Below are positions 1-8,832 of a stretch of 64,000 bases of DNA, in pieces; within the stretch, counting starts at the first letter, position 1, and the number at the start of each line of letters is the position of its first letter. The position numbers were made by a program, and so were the translations under genes. The DNA is from CAMCXT01 sp040403315 (lineage in GTDB: Bacteria > Bacteroidota > Bacteroidia > M30B66), in assembly GCA_040403315.1 (NCBI GenBank), contig JBBAKX010000002.1, forward strand, positions 62,001 through 126,000, in the 5' to 3' direction. The notes under the pieces were generated by a model that made no database searches, was not told the DNA's origin, and was given only the letters and a program-made list of their open reading frames with translations.

Positions 1-1
1 T

Positions 2-82
2 TGGGATCGAATGCTCGAGTCTGATAAACAGGCTATCCTTAAGCAAGCTGATAGTCAGCTGCAGATGCTCAATGATTTATAA
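2..82 (+). CDS. 3' end of an unidentified gene (partial)
   Basis: An open frame runs from the window edge to a TAA at 80-82 and encodes the last 26 residues of a protein. The tail is polar and looks helical, ending in QLQMLNDL. Nothing in it identifies a family. It reads in the same direction as the antiporter gene that follows after 171 bp, a stretch in which I see no further gene. It could be a chance frame, because only 81 bases are visible. Confidence 0.4.
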   Translation, partial: WDRMLESDKQAILKQADSQLQMLNDL

Positions 83-253
83 AATTGGATGACTATTAGA
101 ATTTCATTCACCTAGAAAGTAGATGGTGTTTTGAAAAAATTATTGGATTGAAATTATTCACAATGATTTCATGCGAAGACATCTAGAATTGAATAAAGAA
201 TCATTATTTTTCACAAGATTCTATTCCATTTGATTTATTGTAAAAATTGAGTT

Positions 254-2542
254 TTGAGCAGAAATTTCCTATCCTATTTTATAACAATAATTGCTGCTTT
301 GGTAGCGGTATTTTTTATTGTTCAGGCGGGAGGTTTATTCGAATCAACTGAAGTTCGGGAGGCTTCACAACACATGATAGTAGTTTCCCCGCAAGACCAA
401 GTTGTTGCAACATTCAGCGAGAATTTAGGGCATACGCTGCCGATGTTGATTATTCAAATAATTACCATTATTGCCTTTTCTCGTTTTTTGGGTTTTTTCT
501 TTTCGAGAATTGGTCAGCCGAGTGTAATTGGTGAAATATTGGCTGGTATTCTTTTGGGGCCTTCCCTACTCGGACTTTATTTCCCCGAGGTTTCTTCACT
601 GATATTTCCAGTTAGTTCATTAGGAAATCTGCAATTCTTGAGTCAGATTGGATTGATCCTATTCATGTTCGTGATTGGTATGGAACTGGATGTTAACGTA
701 TTGAAAAGTAAGGCGAAGGACGCGATTTTCATTTCACATGTGAGTATTGTTTTCCCTTTTTCGCTAGGTGTCGGATTGGCTTATTTCACTTATCTAGATT
801 TTGCACCCAACAATGTTCAGTTCATTTCATTTGCTCTTTTCATGGGGATTTCGATGAGTGTAACAGCATTTCCGGTTTTGGCGCGCATCGTTCAAGAACG
901 TGGATTAACGAAAACTAAACTTGGAATTATTGCCATCACAAGTGCAGCCATCGATGATGTTACAGCCTGGTGTTTGTTGGCCATTGTGATTGCTATCGTT
1001 AAGGCTGGTGCATTTACTCCTGCTCTTGTAACCATCGGCCTATCATTGGTTTATGTACTTTTCATGCTGTTGGTAATGCGGCCATTCTTGAATCGATTAG
1101 GTTCGATTTATTCGAATCGTGAAACCATTTCTAGAGGCATCATAGCGTTGGTATTTCTCATTTTGCTTAGCTCTGCATGGGCAACTGAAGTTATAGGGAT
1201 TCATGCGTTGTTCGGAGCGTTTCTAGCTGGTGTGGTAATGCCGCCAAACTTGAATTTCAGAAAGATCTTGGTCGACAAGATTGAAGATGTTGCGCTTGTA
1301 TTGTTGCTTCCATTATTCTTTGTTTTTACAGGACTTCGCACCCAAATTGGCTTGTTAAACGATTCTTCACTTTGGTACACCTGCTTAATAGTTATCCTAA
1401 TTGCTATTGTTGGTAAATTCTTAGGATCCGCACTAGCAGCAAGATATGTTGGTCAAACATGGAAAGACAGCCTGTCGATTGGCGCATTGATGAATACGCG
1501 CGGACTGATGGAACTGATCGTATTAAACATCGGTTATGACCTTGGTATTCTTAGTCCTGAGATGTTTGCGATGTTGGTTCTGATGGCATTGGTTACCACT
1601 TTCACTACAGGACCAATGTTGAGCATGATAAATTTCGTTTTCAAGGATAAAACCCAGGATGCAGAAGTTGTTCAGGGTCAAATCAAAGAAACCTATAAAG
1701 TGCTCATTTCATTTGGATTGGCAACCTCAGGAAGAACCTTGCTTCGATTGGCTACTCAAATGTTTGGTCAGAATACACGAGAAGTTTCATTCACAGCTAT
1801 GCACGTAACGTTAAGCGCAGAAGTGAACTTGATGAATGTTGAGGAGTTTGAACGTCAGAGCTTCAAACCAATCCTATCGGAAGCAGAGAAACTAAAATTA
1901 GAGATTCGAAAAGAGTACAAGACATCTCCCGATTTGCACAAAGAGGTGAATTCTTTTGTAGACAAAGAATCGTCTAACTTCCTATTGATTGGGGCTGGAC
2001 GATCGCTGTATACAGGTTCTATTCTTGGAAACATCGTAGGTGTAACGAAATCTTTTTCACCAGAAAATCTCTTGGGAACAATTACGGGTGCTCGTCCGAT
2101 TTTACCAGCAAATGATTTGATTGATGAAAAAGCACGCGATTTCTTGTTGGAAACGAAGTGCGATGTTGGCGTTTTATTGGACCGAGATTTTACAGGTTCC
2201 GGAAAGTTATTTGTACCTGTTTTTAGTGAAGAAGATGCTTTCTTACTAAATTATGCAAGGATGTTTATTGAAAATTCAGGTTCTGAAGTTGCCTTTTGCG
2301 ATACCGCAGGACTATTCGATAACACAAATGTTTCGAAAGAAAAATTCAGCCAATTATCGTCCGACCACAAGAACAAGGTCAGCATACTTCATGAAAAAAT
2401 CATACACAAAGCTTTTCTCGATAAGCAAGAACTAATGCTGGTTAGCTACAAAAGCTGGAAAGCGCTAATTGACAGCAAAAGCCTTTGGTTAGATGATGTT
2501 CCTAGTGTTTTAATTATTCGTCCACTATTGGCGTCAGAATAA
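254..2542 (+). CDS. CPA2-family cation/proton antiporter with cytoplasmic Usp-like tail
   Basis: This 762-residue inner-membrane protein is a monovalent cation:proton antiporter of the CPA2 (Kef/Nap) type. Residues about 5-25 form an N-terminal hydrophobic segment, followed by a short loop and roughly a dozen membrane helices between about 55 and 470. The exchanger signature is visible: GQPSVIGEILAGILLGP near residue 88 and the paired aspartates in AAIDDVTAW near 235. The C-terminal 280 residues are soluble and resemble tandem universal-stress-protein-like domains, as in many Bacteroidota relatives. The start is a TTG at 254, the first possible codon after an in-frame TGA. The next ATG, about 40 codons in, would remove the first membrane helix. 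A strong bidirectional terminator follows. The ion transported cannot be told from sequence. Confidence 0.85.
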   Translation: MSRNFLSYFITIIAALVAVFFIVQAGGLFESTEVREASQHMIVVSPQDQVVATFSENLGHTLPMLIIQIITIIAFSRFLGFFFSRIGQPSVIGEILAGILLGPSLLGLYFPEVSSLIFPVSSLGNLQFLSQIGLILFMFVIGMELDVNVLKSKAKDAIFISHVSIVFPFSLGVGLAYFTYLDFAPNNVQFISFALFMGISMSVTAFPVLARIVQERGLTKTKLGIIAITSAAIDDVTAWCLLAIVIAIVKAGAFTPALVTIGLSLVYVLFMLLVMRPFLNRLGSIYSNRETISRGIIALVFLILLSSAWATEVIGIHALFGAFLAGVVMPPNLNFRKILVDKIEDVALVLLLPLFFVFTGLRTQIGLLNDSSLWYTCLIVILIAIVGKFLGSALAARYVGQTWKDSLSIGALMNTRGLMELIVLNIGYDLGILSPEMFAMLVLMALVTTFTTGPMLSMINFVFKDKTQDAEVVQGQIKETYKVLISFGLATSGRTLLRLATQMFGQNTREVSFTAMHVTLSAEVNLMNVEEFERQSFKPILSEAEKLKLEIRKEYKTSPDLHKEVNSFVDKESSNFLLIGAGRSLYTGSILGNIVGVTKSFSPENLLGTITGARPILPANDLIDEKARDFLLETKCDVGVLLDRDFTGSGKLFVPVFSEEDAFLLNYARMFIENSGSEVAFCDTAGLFDNTNVSKEKFSQLSSDHKNKVSILHEKIIHKAFLDKQELMLVSYKSWKALIDSKSLWLDDVPSVLIIRPLLASE

Positions 2543-2559
2543 AGTTTCTTAACGCATGC

Positions 2560-2598
2560 AAAAGGCCGATTGAAAAATGTTGCTTCAATCGGCCTTTT
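2560..2598. terminator. bidirectional intrinsic terminator
   Basis: A perfect 15-bp stem (2560-2574 pairs with 2584-2598, centred on GGCCGATTGAA) with a 9-base loop is flanked by A-runs and T-runs on both sides. It lies between the convergent antiporter and S8 protease genes and can end both transcripts. Confidence 0.85.
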
Positions 2599-2615
2599 CA
2601 TTTTTTGAAAGTGAT

Positions 2616-5216
2616 TTATTGAATTACTAGTTTTTGAACGGATCTGCCTTTATTGGTTTCTACTGCAACGAAATAGATACCTTGTCCAAGATGTGCTGTT
2701 TGGATTTTTACTTGTTGCTGGCTTTGAGATAAACGCTCAACGTAAACCACTTTGCCAGTAAGATCGCAAACGGTCAATTTTCCATTGCTTCCAAGTGGTA
2801 GAAACTTCAATTCGACATAATCATCTGCAGGATTTGGGAACAACTTAAATGATTCCGCCTTAGCAGAGAGAATTGAAGCAGGGCTCACCGCATCATAAAC
2901 GAAAATGTTGTCGATAAAGAAGTTAGAACCGTTATCGTTGATCGCACGAAACTTAAAAATGACCTCATTTCCATCAATTTGGTTGATCAAATTTTGTCTT
3001 TCGTTTCTCCAATGTGTCGATGCGAATGGTTTGAAATTGGTCCAGAACGTATCGATGGTTGCTAACTCTTCTCCCCCTTTGTAAAAGATAGGAATCCAAG
3101 AATTTCCGCAATCTTGAGAATAACTCACTTCAAGAGAGTCAGACAGGCTGTTGCTTCTAAATCTGTAAGCATAATCGAAACTCAAGATAAGTGAATCAGA
3201 ACCTTCTGGAACCGCAATAAAAGGTGTATAAACGATATCATTGGGATCCCTTGTAGTATAGGTGAGATACTTCATGAAACCAGAATATTGACTATTGGGT
3301 AAGCCTCCAGTTTTGATTGTATCCCAAGTAATTTTGTAATCTCCATTCACCAAATGCCAGTTGTTTCCAGTGAAATCGTTGTATTCAAAACTTTCACCAA
3401 ATGGCATTGATACTTGGGGCTGTGTTTTCATTCTGAGCACTCTATTATTATTCACCAAATCGCGTTCGGTTGTTGCGACTAGAGGCTGAATTACAGCTCT
3501 TAGTTCATTCAACCCAGCATTAAAGAGTATAGCAGGACTGAAAATGGTATCTCTTTCTCCTTCTTGCAAAAGTCCTGAATAAGTACTCGAGCCAATAGAA
3601 GTTCCATTCATGAAATATTGAATTATTCCACCCGAAAAATCAGTACTTCCAGCATTTCTGATTACCAGTTGCAATGGATAATTACCAGAACAATTTAACT
3701 CTGACCCAATGAATTTTTCAATTTCCACATCATATGCCGATGTGTTTGGAGGAACAGGGGTGTAAAGTTGTGAAAGGTAATTGTAGGCAAATTCAAGGTT
3801 GATAATTCCACGTCCGTAGATATTGTCCTCACCTGCTGCACCTAAATCAATAGCTGTTAAATAAAGTGCATTTAAAATTTCTTTGCCCGTTAAAAATGGA
3901 AACGCTTCTTTCAACAAAAGCACAGCACCTGCCACATGTGGACCAGCCATCGATGTTCCAGAATAGCTTGCATATTGATTTTGTTGTACGGATGATCTAA
4001 CGTTAACTCCTGGTGCAGAAACTTCGGGTTTGATTTTCAATTGATCAGTTTCTCCACAACTAGACGGGCCTCTGCTCGAGAATGATGCTATTGTATAATC
4101 TGAAGTGCTAGCATCAACTGCTCCAACAGAAAAGACAGTTAAGCTATCCAAAACAACATATGCTGGCATTCCTGCTGTAGCTGCACCTGGACCTTCATTG
4201 CCTGCAGAAAACTCGACTGCGATTCCTGCAGCATCAATTGAACTGTATAACGACAGAATGAATGGATCAGTGCACAATCCGTCGATGATGGTATCTCCAA
4301 ATCCCCATGAATTGCAAATTACATCAGGCACATCATCGAATGTGTTCGGGTTATTATCCGGATCCAATGCAAATTCAAATGCTGACAAAATCACTTCCAA
4401 TGGTTTAACATCTGCGAGATTCTCAACAATCGGATCCGTTGCCATGAATGTCGCGTTGAAAGCAACTCCAATGGTATCATTATTTTCTTGATCCAATCCT
4501 AAAACAGTGCCCGTAACGTGTGTACCATGGGCATCTGGCTTATCCGCTGGATTTTCAAAATCAAATCCTAACCATGATTGAGATTCTGGGTAATAATTCC
4601 CTCTCCACTGACGCTGAATAGCAGGATGTTCAGGCCAAACTCCTGTATCAACAGTATACAATCTAGTTCCTAGTCCGGTATAGCCTAAATTCCACATAAA
4701 TGGAGCACCAATAGCCTCTAAACCAAACTCATGACCACCAACTGAACGTGAATTACTCATCTCCATCGCCACTGGTTTATCGTAAGTAATTTTCAGTCGA
4801 TCAGCCTTTTCAATAAACTCAACATCAGTTCTAGTTGCAATTTCAGGAATCAATGAAATAGGAACTGAAACAGAAACCATATTCAAAATGTAGTATTGCT
4901 TTTTTATCGAAATCGTTCCTGGTTGATTTTCTTCCACTCCTTGCAGAAATGAGATAAGTTCTGTTTGAGAGTTTTGAGCAGTTTCTATTAACGCTTGCTT
5001 CACCCTTCCAGCTCGATATGCTACAGGTAGTGATTGAGCTACAAACTCCAACTTTAACGCTTCAATATTTGTTTGTTCTCGAAGAAAAATATGAATGTCT
5101 AAAGGTGAATTAGGGGTTTCCTGAAGAATCTCTTGCTGCAATGTAGTACTGATAACCGATTGAGCACTTGCATTCTGAATGATCAACCAACTTAAAACGG
5201 TAAAGAATTTTCTCAT
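2616..5216 (-). CDS. secreted S8 (subtilisin) serine protease with T9SS type A sorting domain
   Basis: This 866-residue protein is an exported subtilase. The signal peptide ends near ASAQ (residue 19). The catalytic triad is Asp190 (YTVDTGVWPEH), His230 (DAHGTHVTG) and Ser422 (SGTSMAGPHVAG), with the oxyanion Asn340 in SAGNEGPG. Residues about 30-140 resemble an inhibitor-like propeptide. A beta-rich region follows the catalytic domain (about 480-780), and the end is a typical T9SS type A sorting domain starting at FKLFPNPADDYVEL and closing with RSVQKLVIQ. It should cross the outer membrane through the T9SS and be released or surface-anchored. The gene starts 7 bp downstream of a MarR-type regulator on the same strand, so the two probably share a transcript. 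The substrate is unknown. Confidence 0.92.
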   Translation of the reverse strand: MRKFFTVLSWLIIQNASAQSVISTTLQQEILQETPNSPLDIHIFLREQTNIEALKLEFVAQSLPVAYRAGRVKQALIETAQNSQTELISFLQGVEENQPGTISIKKQYYILNMVSVSVPISLIPEIATRTDVEFIEKADRLKITYDKPVAMEMSNSRSVGGHEFGLEAIGAPFMWNLGYTGLGTRLYTVDTGVWPEHPAIQRQWRGNYYPESQSWLGFDFENPADKPDAHGTHVTGTVLGLDQENNDTIGVAFNATFMATDPIVENLADVKPLEVILSAFEFALDPDNNPNTFDDVPDVICNSWGFGDTIIDGLCTDPFILSLYSSIDAAGIAVEFSAGNEGPGAATAGMPAYVVLDSLTVFSVGAVDASTSDYTIASFSSRGPSSCGETDQLKIKPEVSAPGVNVRSSVQQNQYASYSGTSMAGPHVAGAVLLLKEAFPFLTGKEILNALYLTAIDLGAAGEDNIYGRGIINLEFAYNYLSQLYTPVPPNTSAYDVEIEKFIGSELNCSGNYPLQLVIRNAGSTDFSGGIIQYFMNGTSIGSSTYSGLLQEGERDTIFSPAILFNAGLNELRAVIQPLVATTERDLVNNNRVLRMKTQPQVSMPFGESFEYNDFTGNNWHLVNGDYKITWDTIKTGGLPNSQYSGFMKYLTYTTRDPNDIVYTPFIAVPEGSDSLILSFDYAYRFRSNSLSDSLEVSYSQDCGNSWIPIFYKGGEELATIDTFWTNFKPFASTHWRNERQNLINQIDGNEVIFKFRAINDNGSNFFIDNIFVYDAVSPASILSAKAESFKLFPNPADDYVELKFLPLGSNGKLTVCDLTGKVVYVERLSQSQQQVKIQTAHLGQGIYFVAVETNKGRSVQKLVIQ

Positions 5217-5223
5217 TTCAGAA

Positions 5224-5712
5224 TTATTTGGAATTCACTTTTAATAAACTTCTTAGATCATCTTGAAAGGATAATGAATTCAAGCCTAAGTGCATTAAGA
5301 AGTCTTGATCAATTTTATCTACAATTTTAATTGCTGCCTTTAACAACTCTTCGCCGCTTTCGCTCAATACCAAGGTTCTTGCGCGAGTATCCATTTTATT
5401 CTTTTTCCTACTCAGCAAACCTTTTTTCTGAAGAGTTCGCAAAACCTTTGATGTCATCATTTTGTCGATTCTCACATGGCGTGCAAGATCTTGCTGTGAA
5501 ACAATGTTTTGAGTTGTGCTTAAATAAGACAATGCAGCTAAAAGCAAAAATTGAGCATGTGTAATACCGATCGTATCTAATCCATTTTTAAGCTTACGTT
5601 GCCACAACATGGATACTTGCCACATTAAAAATCCAGGATTTTCTTCTAGGTCTGAAAATGAATGTCTAGCGTTAGATTGCTTCTGAGTTGTTTCGTTTAC
5701 TTTCTTTGCCAT
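5224..5712 (-). CDS. MarR-family transcriptional regulator
   Basis: This 162-residue protein has the winged-helix layout of MarR regulators. Dimerisation helices flank a DNA-binding core in which ISQQDLARHVRIDKMMTSKVLRTLQKKGLL-like sequence (SQQDLARHV, then MMTSKVLRTL) forms the recognition helices, followed by the wing KNKMDTRARTLVLSESG. The first about 20 residues are polar and poorly conserved. It lies directly upstream of the secreted S8 protease, with 7 bp between them, and may control it and itself. A weak -7-like element reading TATCATTG on the minus strand (5733-5740) lies 20 bp upstream of the ATG. The ligand is unknown. The family call is firm, but the link to the protease rests on position only. 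Confidence 0.88.
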   Translation of the reverse strand: MAKKVNETTQKQSNARHSFSDLEENPGFLMWQVSMLWQRKLKNGLDTIGITHAQFLLLAALSYLSTTQNIVSQQDLARHVRIDKMMTSKVLRTLQKKGLLSRKKNKMDTRARTLVLSESGEELLKAAIKIVDKIDQDFLMHLGLNSLSFQDDLRSLLKVNSK

Positions 5713-5914
5713 TGATGGGATGATAGAACTTGCAATGATAAGTAATTTTGAAGATTTCAGAAATTCAAATTAAGCCTTTTGTTGCAATAGCTACTTAATG
5801 AATTTAATTATCATTATTATATATCTAAAACAGTATGATTAGCTTAAAAAATTGGTTTTCCACAAAGCCATTAATAACTTAATTTTAAAATAGCATTTCA
5901 CCTTGGTTGGAATC

Positions 5915-6124
5915 CCAAAATTCACGAAATTGAATTTGGGAAGGGGTTAGCATTGGGAAGCTTCCCCAANNNNNNNNNNNNNNNNNNNNNNNNNNNNNNN
6001 NNNNNNNNNNNNNNNNNNNNNNNNNNNNNNNNNNNNNNNNNNNNNNNNNNNNNNNNNNNNNNNNNNNNNCAGAATTTATAGCGGCTATCCGTTATCAACA
6101 GCTTTTTGGATAACTAAGTAATTC
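5915..6124. repeat. direct repeat, copy 1 (interrupted by the assembly gap)
   Basis: The 55 bases before the N-run (5915-5969) are identical to 6152-6206. The 55 bases after it (6070-6124) are identical to 6336-6390. Copy 1 is therefore the same element as the complete copy downstream with its middle missing from the assembly. If the copies are identical, the gap replaces 129 bases. The upstream stretch 5713-5914 is AT-rich and shows no gene apart from the marR promoter region. Confidence 0.85.
5970..6069. other. assembly gap, 100 N
   Basis: Exactly 100 N characters are present, the conventional placeholder for a scaffold gap of unknown or estimated size. The gap falls inside the first copy of a duplicated 239-bp element, which explains why the assembler could not bridge it. 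Confidence 0.99.
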
Positions 6125-6151
6125 AAGCCTTTTTTCATCTTGACGAGCGTT

Positions 6152-6390
6152 CCAAAATTCACGAAATTGAATTTGGGAAGGGGTTAGCATTGGGAAGCTT
6201 CCCCAACAAAAAATCCATTAATTCACCAAATCAAGTTCTGCACAGGCTTTCACTCCGTTTCAATATTTTCAGGAAAATCTCTTTACACTTTCAATCTCTT
6301 CAACAGAAATCGCCTGTTTCGCCAATACTTTTTGACAGAATTTATAGCGGCTATCCGTTATCAACAGCTTTTTGGATAACTAAGTAATTC
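6152..6390. repeat. direct repeat, copy 2 (complete, 239 bp)
   Basis: This is the complete copy of the element broken by the gap, separated from copy 1 by 27 bp of unique sequence. It carries three small inverted repeats: TTGGGAAGCTTCCCCAA near its left end, ATAGCGGCTAT, and GTTATC/GATAAC enclosing a 12-base spacer near its right end. A 65-codon frame from 6190 to 6387 lies almost entirely within it but has no protein-like features. The element has no transposase and no obvious target-site duplication. It lies about 60 bp upstream of the CAP-domain gene and may be one of many dispersed non-coding repeats in this genome. Confidence 0.8.
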
Positions 6391-6451
6391 GATGTACGAA
6401 TTGGCATAATCTTGGCGTTGACCTTTTTTAAACCCCTCAAACTGATCGGTC

Positions 6452-7585
6452 ATGAAAAAGCACATCCTAGGAATACTTGTTCTCACTTTTGCTCATTCAA
6501 TTCATGCCCAAATTTCAAAAAACTTGAAGACTTCTGATCTTTCTACCTTTTTGCAGCTTTCACAAGCAGATGAAATTTTGAAAAAAGAACGCGATTGCGC
6601 ACTTATCATTCATGATTTAATTAACGAACATAGAAAATCAAATAGAAAACAACCTCTTAAGTGGAACGATACTTTGTGGTTAGCAGCAAGAAACCATAGC
6701 AATTACCTAGATCAAAACAGAAAATTTCAGCATGATCAAATACGCGGAAAAAACCTCTTTACAGGTATCAATCATAATGATAGAATTCAATATGTACTCG
6801 GACAAGATCCATCTCTAAAAGCATCAGGTGAAAATATATTCTCCACCGGTTATGCATTTTCAAATACTCACCTCGCAAAACTTGCATTCGATGGATGGAA
6901 AAATTCACCCGGCCACAATAAAAATATGCTTACCAATGATTTTAAATTACATGGCGTAGCAGTATTTATTGGTGATGAAGGTGTAATAATTACTGATGTT
7001 CTTTCATCTAATTTCATTCTATTAAATGCTCCAATTTATGCGAAGAATGAAAGCTCATTGATGATTTCGGAAGCTACAGAAGCTCGTCCTACCGATAGAT
7101 TAATTCAACTAAAGACTAGCGAGATAAAATCATTTAGCACCACTACAATGAAAAAGGAATTGGGTAATGTTTTCTACTATTTAAAAGTGAAAGAACAATT
7201 ACCTAGTGGCATGAAGCGCGAAGAAAGATTAAATCAATTGGCAGAAAAAACAGCCTTAGAAAAGCTTCAACAATTTATCTCTAACAGACAATTACTGAAG
7301 TCTATCTACAACACTGATTTTTATAAAGAATCTCAAAGCGAAGCTACTGCAGGCAATGTGTTCCAAAGAATTTTCAAAAACTACAATAACCAAAGCATCG
7401 AAGTAATTTTGGCTTTCGATGGAAGTAAATATAACGCCGACCTTGTTTCTTCAACTGTTTATTCTTATTGGAAAGACAGGATGTTGGAAGTCCTTCCAAA
7501 TGCCTCTAAATATGGATATTTCATCGGATTAAAAAAGAAAAGTAACCACTTTATTGTTTCCGCAGTTCTTCATTTGCAGTCATAA
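6452..7585 (+). CDS. exported CAP-domain (SCP/PR-1-like) protein
   Basis: This 377-residue protein starts with a signal peptide ending at SIHAQ (residue 20). Residues about 48-188 form a CAP domain. Visible family signatures are INEHRKSNRKQPLKWN, the histidine in ARNHSNYL (82), SGENIF with Glu127, and WKNSPGHNKNML with His155. CAP proteins are secreted or periplasmic, with varied and often unclear roles. Residues about 235-377 show the same spacing of features (LNQLAEKTALEKLQ, then SSTVYSYWKDRML, then FIVSAVLHL) but lack the key histidines and glutamates, so they may be a second, degenerate CAP domain. A terminator follows. The 239-bp repeat lies just upstream. Confidence 0.85.
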   Translation: MKKHILGILVLTFAHSIHAQISKNLKTSDLSTFLQLSQADEILKKERDCALIIHDLINEHRKSNRKQPLKWNDTLWLAARNHSNYLDQNRKFQHDQIRGKNLFTGINHNDRIQYVLGQDPSLKASGENIFSTGYAFSNTHLAKLAFDGWKNSPGHNKNMLTNDFKLHGVAVFIGDEGVIITDVLSSNFILLNAPIYAKNESSLMISEATEARPTDRLIQLKTSEIKSFSTTTMKKELGNVFYYLKVKEQLPSGMKREERLNQLAEKTALEKLQQFISNRQLLKSIYNTDFYKESQSEATAGNVFQRIFKNYNNQSIEVILAFDGSKYNADLVSSTVYSYWKDRMLEVLPNASKYGYFIGLKKKSNHFIVSAVLHLQS

Positions 7586-7597
7586 ATAATTGCGTTC

Positions 7598-7642
7598 AAC
7601 CATCCATCGGACATTTTAACCTCCGTTGGGTGGTTTTTATTT
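7598..7642 (+). terminator. intrinsic terminator after the CAP gene
   Basis: A 14-bp imperfect stem (7598-7611 with 7622-7635, one G-T pair and one mismatch) is followed by a T-rich run. It also argues against a TTG start at 7626 for the next gene, because that codon lies inside the stem. Confidence 0.7.
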
Positions 7643-7670
7643 TCACCTTTATGCGCTAATTTATTTATCA

Positions 7671-7931
7671 ATGGCTGATTATAAACCAGGTAGCAATCCA
7701 TTTGGACCTGATCCTACAGTTTTAAGAGATCTCCTCACCTACCGAATTCCTTTTGGAAAGCATAAAGGTCAAAAAATTAGAGATTTACCTACACCTTATT
7801 TAGAATGGTTTGCCAGAGAAGGCTGGCCAGAAAATCGCCTTGGAGTTCTCCTCGAAACCATGCACCTAATAAAACAAGAAAATTTGATGGAAATCCTATA
7901 TCAGCTCGATAGAATTCACAACACAAAATAA
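7671..7931 (+). CDS. DUF3820 family protein
   Basis: This small 86-residue soluble protein belongs to the DUF3820 family (sometimes named putative quorum-sensing-regulated virulence factor). The family core is visible in YRIPFGKHKGQKIRDLP followed by YLEWFAREGWPENRLGVLL. I chose the ATG at 7671 (MADYKPGSNPFG). A longer frame from a TTG at 7626 would begin inside the preceding terminator and adds an unconserved stretch. Its biochemical role is unknown. The next gene, thyA, follows after about 100 bp on the same strand, with no visible terminator between. Confidence 0.8.
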   Translation: MADYKPGSNPFGPDPTVLRDLLTYRIPFGKHKGQKIRDLPTPYLEWFAREGWPENRLGVLLETMHLIKQENLMEILYQLDRIHNTK

Positions 7932-8037
7932 TTCAAACGCCTCCATAAACTGTTCAAAAAAATCCAATAAAGTTGTAAAGAACTTGGTTTAGCAGTTTGC
8001 TCAACTTGATACTTTAGCTATTCGATTCTTGAGCATC

Positions 8038-8832
8038 ATGCAACAATATCACGACCTACTAAATCACATCCTTAATAACGGCACTAAGAAAGAAGATAGA
8101 ACCGGAACCGGAACAATAAGTTGCTTTGGCTACCAAATGCGATTTGATTTGGCAGATGGCTTTCCCTTGCTCACCACAAAAAAGCTTCACCTCAGGTCAA
8201 TTATTCATGAACTACTTTGGTTCCTCCAAGGCAATACCAATATTGCCTATCTAAAAGAAAACGGCGTTAGCATTTGGGATGAATGGGCCGATGAAGCAGG
8301 AAACCTTGGTCCCGTTTACGGCCATCAATGGCGCTCATGGCCAGGCAAAAATGGTGAAACGATCGATCAAATTTCCGATTTGATCCACATGATTAAAACG
8401 AACCCAAACTCGAGACGACTTATTGTGAGTGCTTGGAATCCTTCCGACATTCCAAACATGGCGCTTCCTCCTTGCCACTGCTTGTTCCAATTTTATGTTG
8501 CAGATGGAAAATTAAGCTGCCAGCTTTACCAAAGATCTGCAGATACTTTTCTCGGAGTACCTTTTAACATCGCTTCCTATGCCCTACTCACGCTGATGGT
8601 TGCTCAGGTTTGCGACCTTCAGCCAGGCGAATTCATCCACACATTTGGAGATGTGCACTTATATCTAAATCATCTCGAGCAAACCAATTTATTGCTTAGC
8701 AGAGACTGCTTCGAATTACCAACAATGAAAATCAATCCTACAGTGAAAGACATCTATTCATTTAAATACGAAGATTTCACTCTAGAAAATTACAACCCGC
8801 ATCCAGCCATTAAAGCCGCCGTTTCTATCTGA
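8038..8832 (+). CDS. thyA: thymidylate synthase
   Basis: ThyA converts dUMP to dTMP using methylenetetrahydrofolate and releases dihydrofolate. The protein is 264 residues, the same length as E. coli ThyA, when started at the ATG at 8038 (MQQYHDLL). A TTG nine bases earlier is less likely. The catalytic cysteine is Cys146 in LPPCHCLFQFY. Folate- and dUMP-binding segments are evident in KKEDRTGTGT, GPVYGHQWRSW and YQRSADTFLGVPFNIASY. Its stop codon overlaps the folA start by one base (TGATG), so the two genes are translationally coupled. This makes sense because DHFR regenerates the folate oxidised by ThyA. Confidence 0.97.
   Translation: MQQYHDLLNHILNNGTKKEDRTGTGTISCFGYQMRFDLADGFPLLTTKKLHLRSIIHELLWFLQGNTNIAYLKENGVSIWDEWADEAGNLGPVYGHQWRSWPGKNGETIDQISDLIHMIKTNPNSRRLIVSAWNPSDIPNMALPPCHCLFQFYVADGKLSCQLYQRSADTFLGVPFNIASYALLTLMVAQVCDLQPGEFIHTFGDVHLYLNHLEQTNLLLSRDCFELPTMKINPTVKDIYSFKYEDFTLENYNPHPAIKAAVSI

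Noticed and set aside
5734..5815. Inverted pair AATGATAA / TTATCATT upstream of marR as a possible operator
   Set aside because: The half-sites are about 65 bp apart in AT-rich DNA and easily arise by chance; a MarR dimer normally binds a compact palindrome.
6190..6387. 65-codon plus-strand frame inside the repeated element
   Set aside because: It lies within a non-coding repeat with hairpins and has no protein-like features.
7626..7670. TTG start giving the DUF3820 protein 15 extra residues
   Set aside because: The codon lies in the stem of the preceding terminator, and the ATG at 7671 begins the conserved part.
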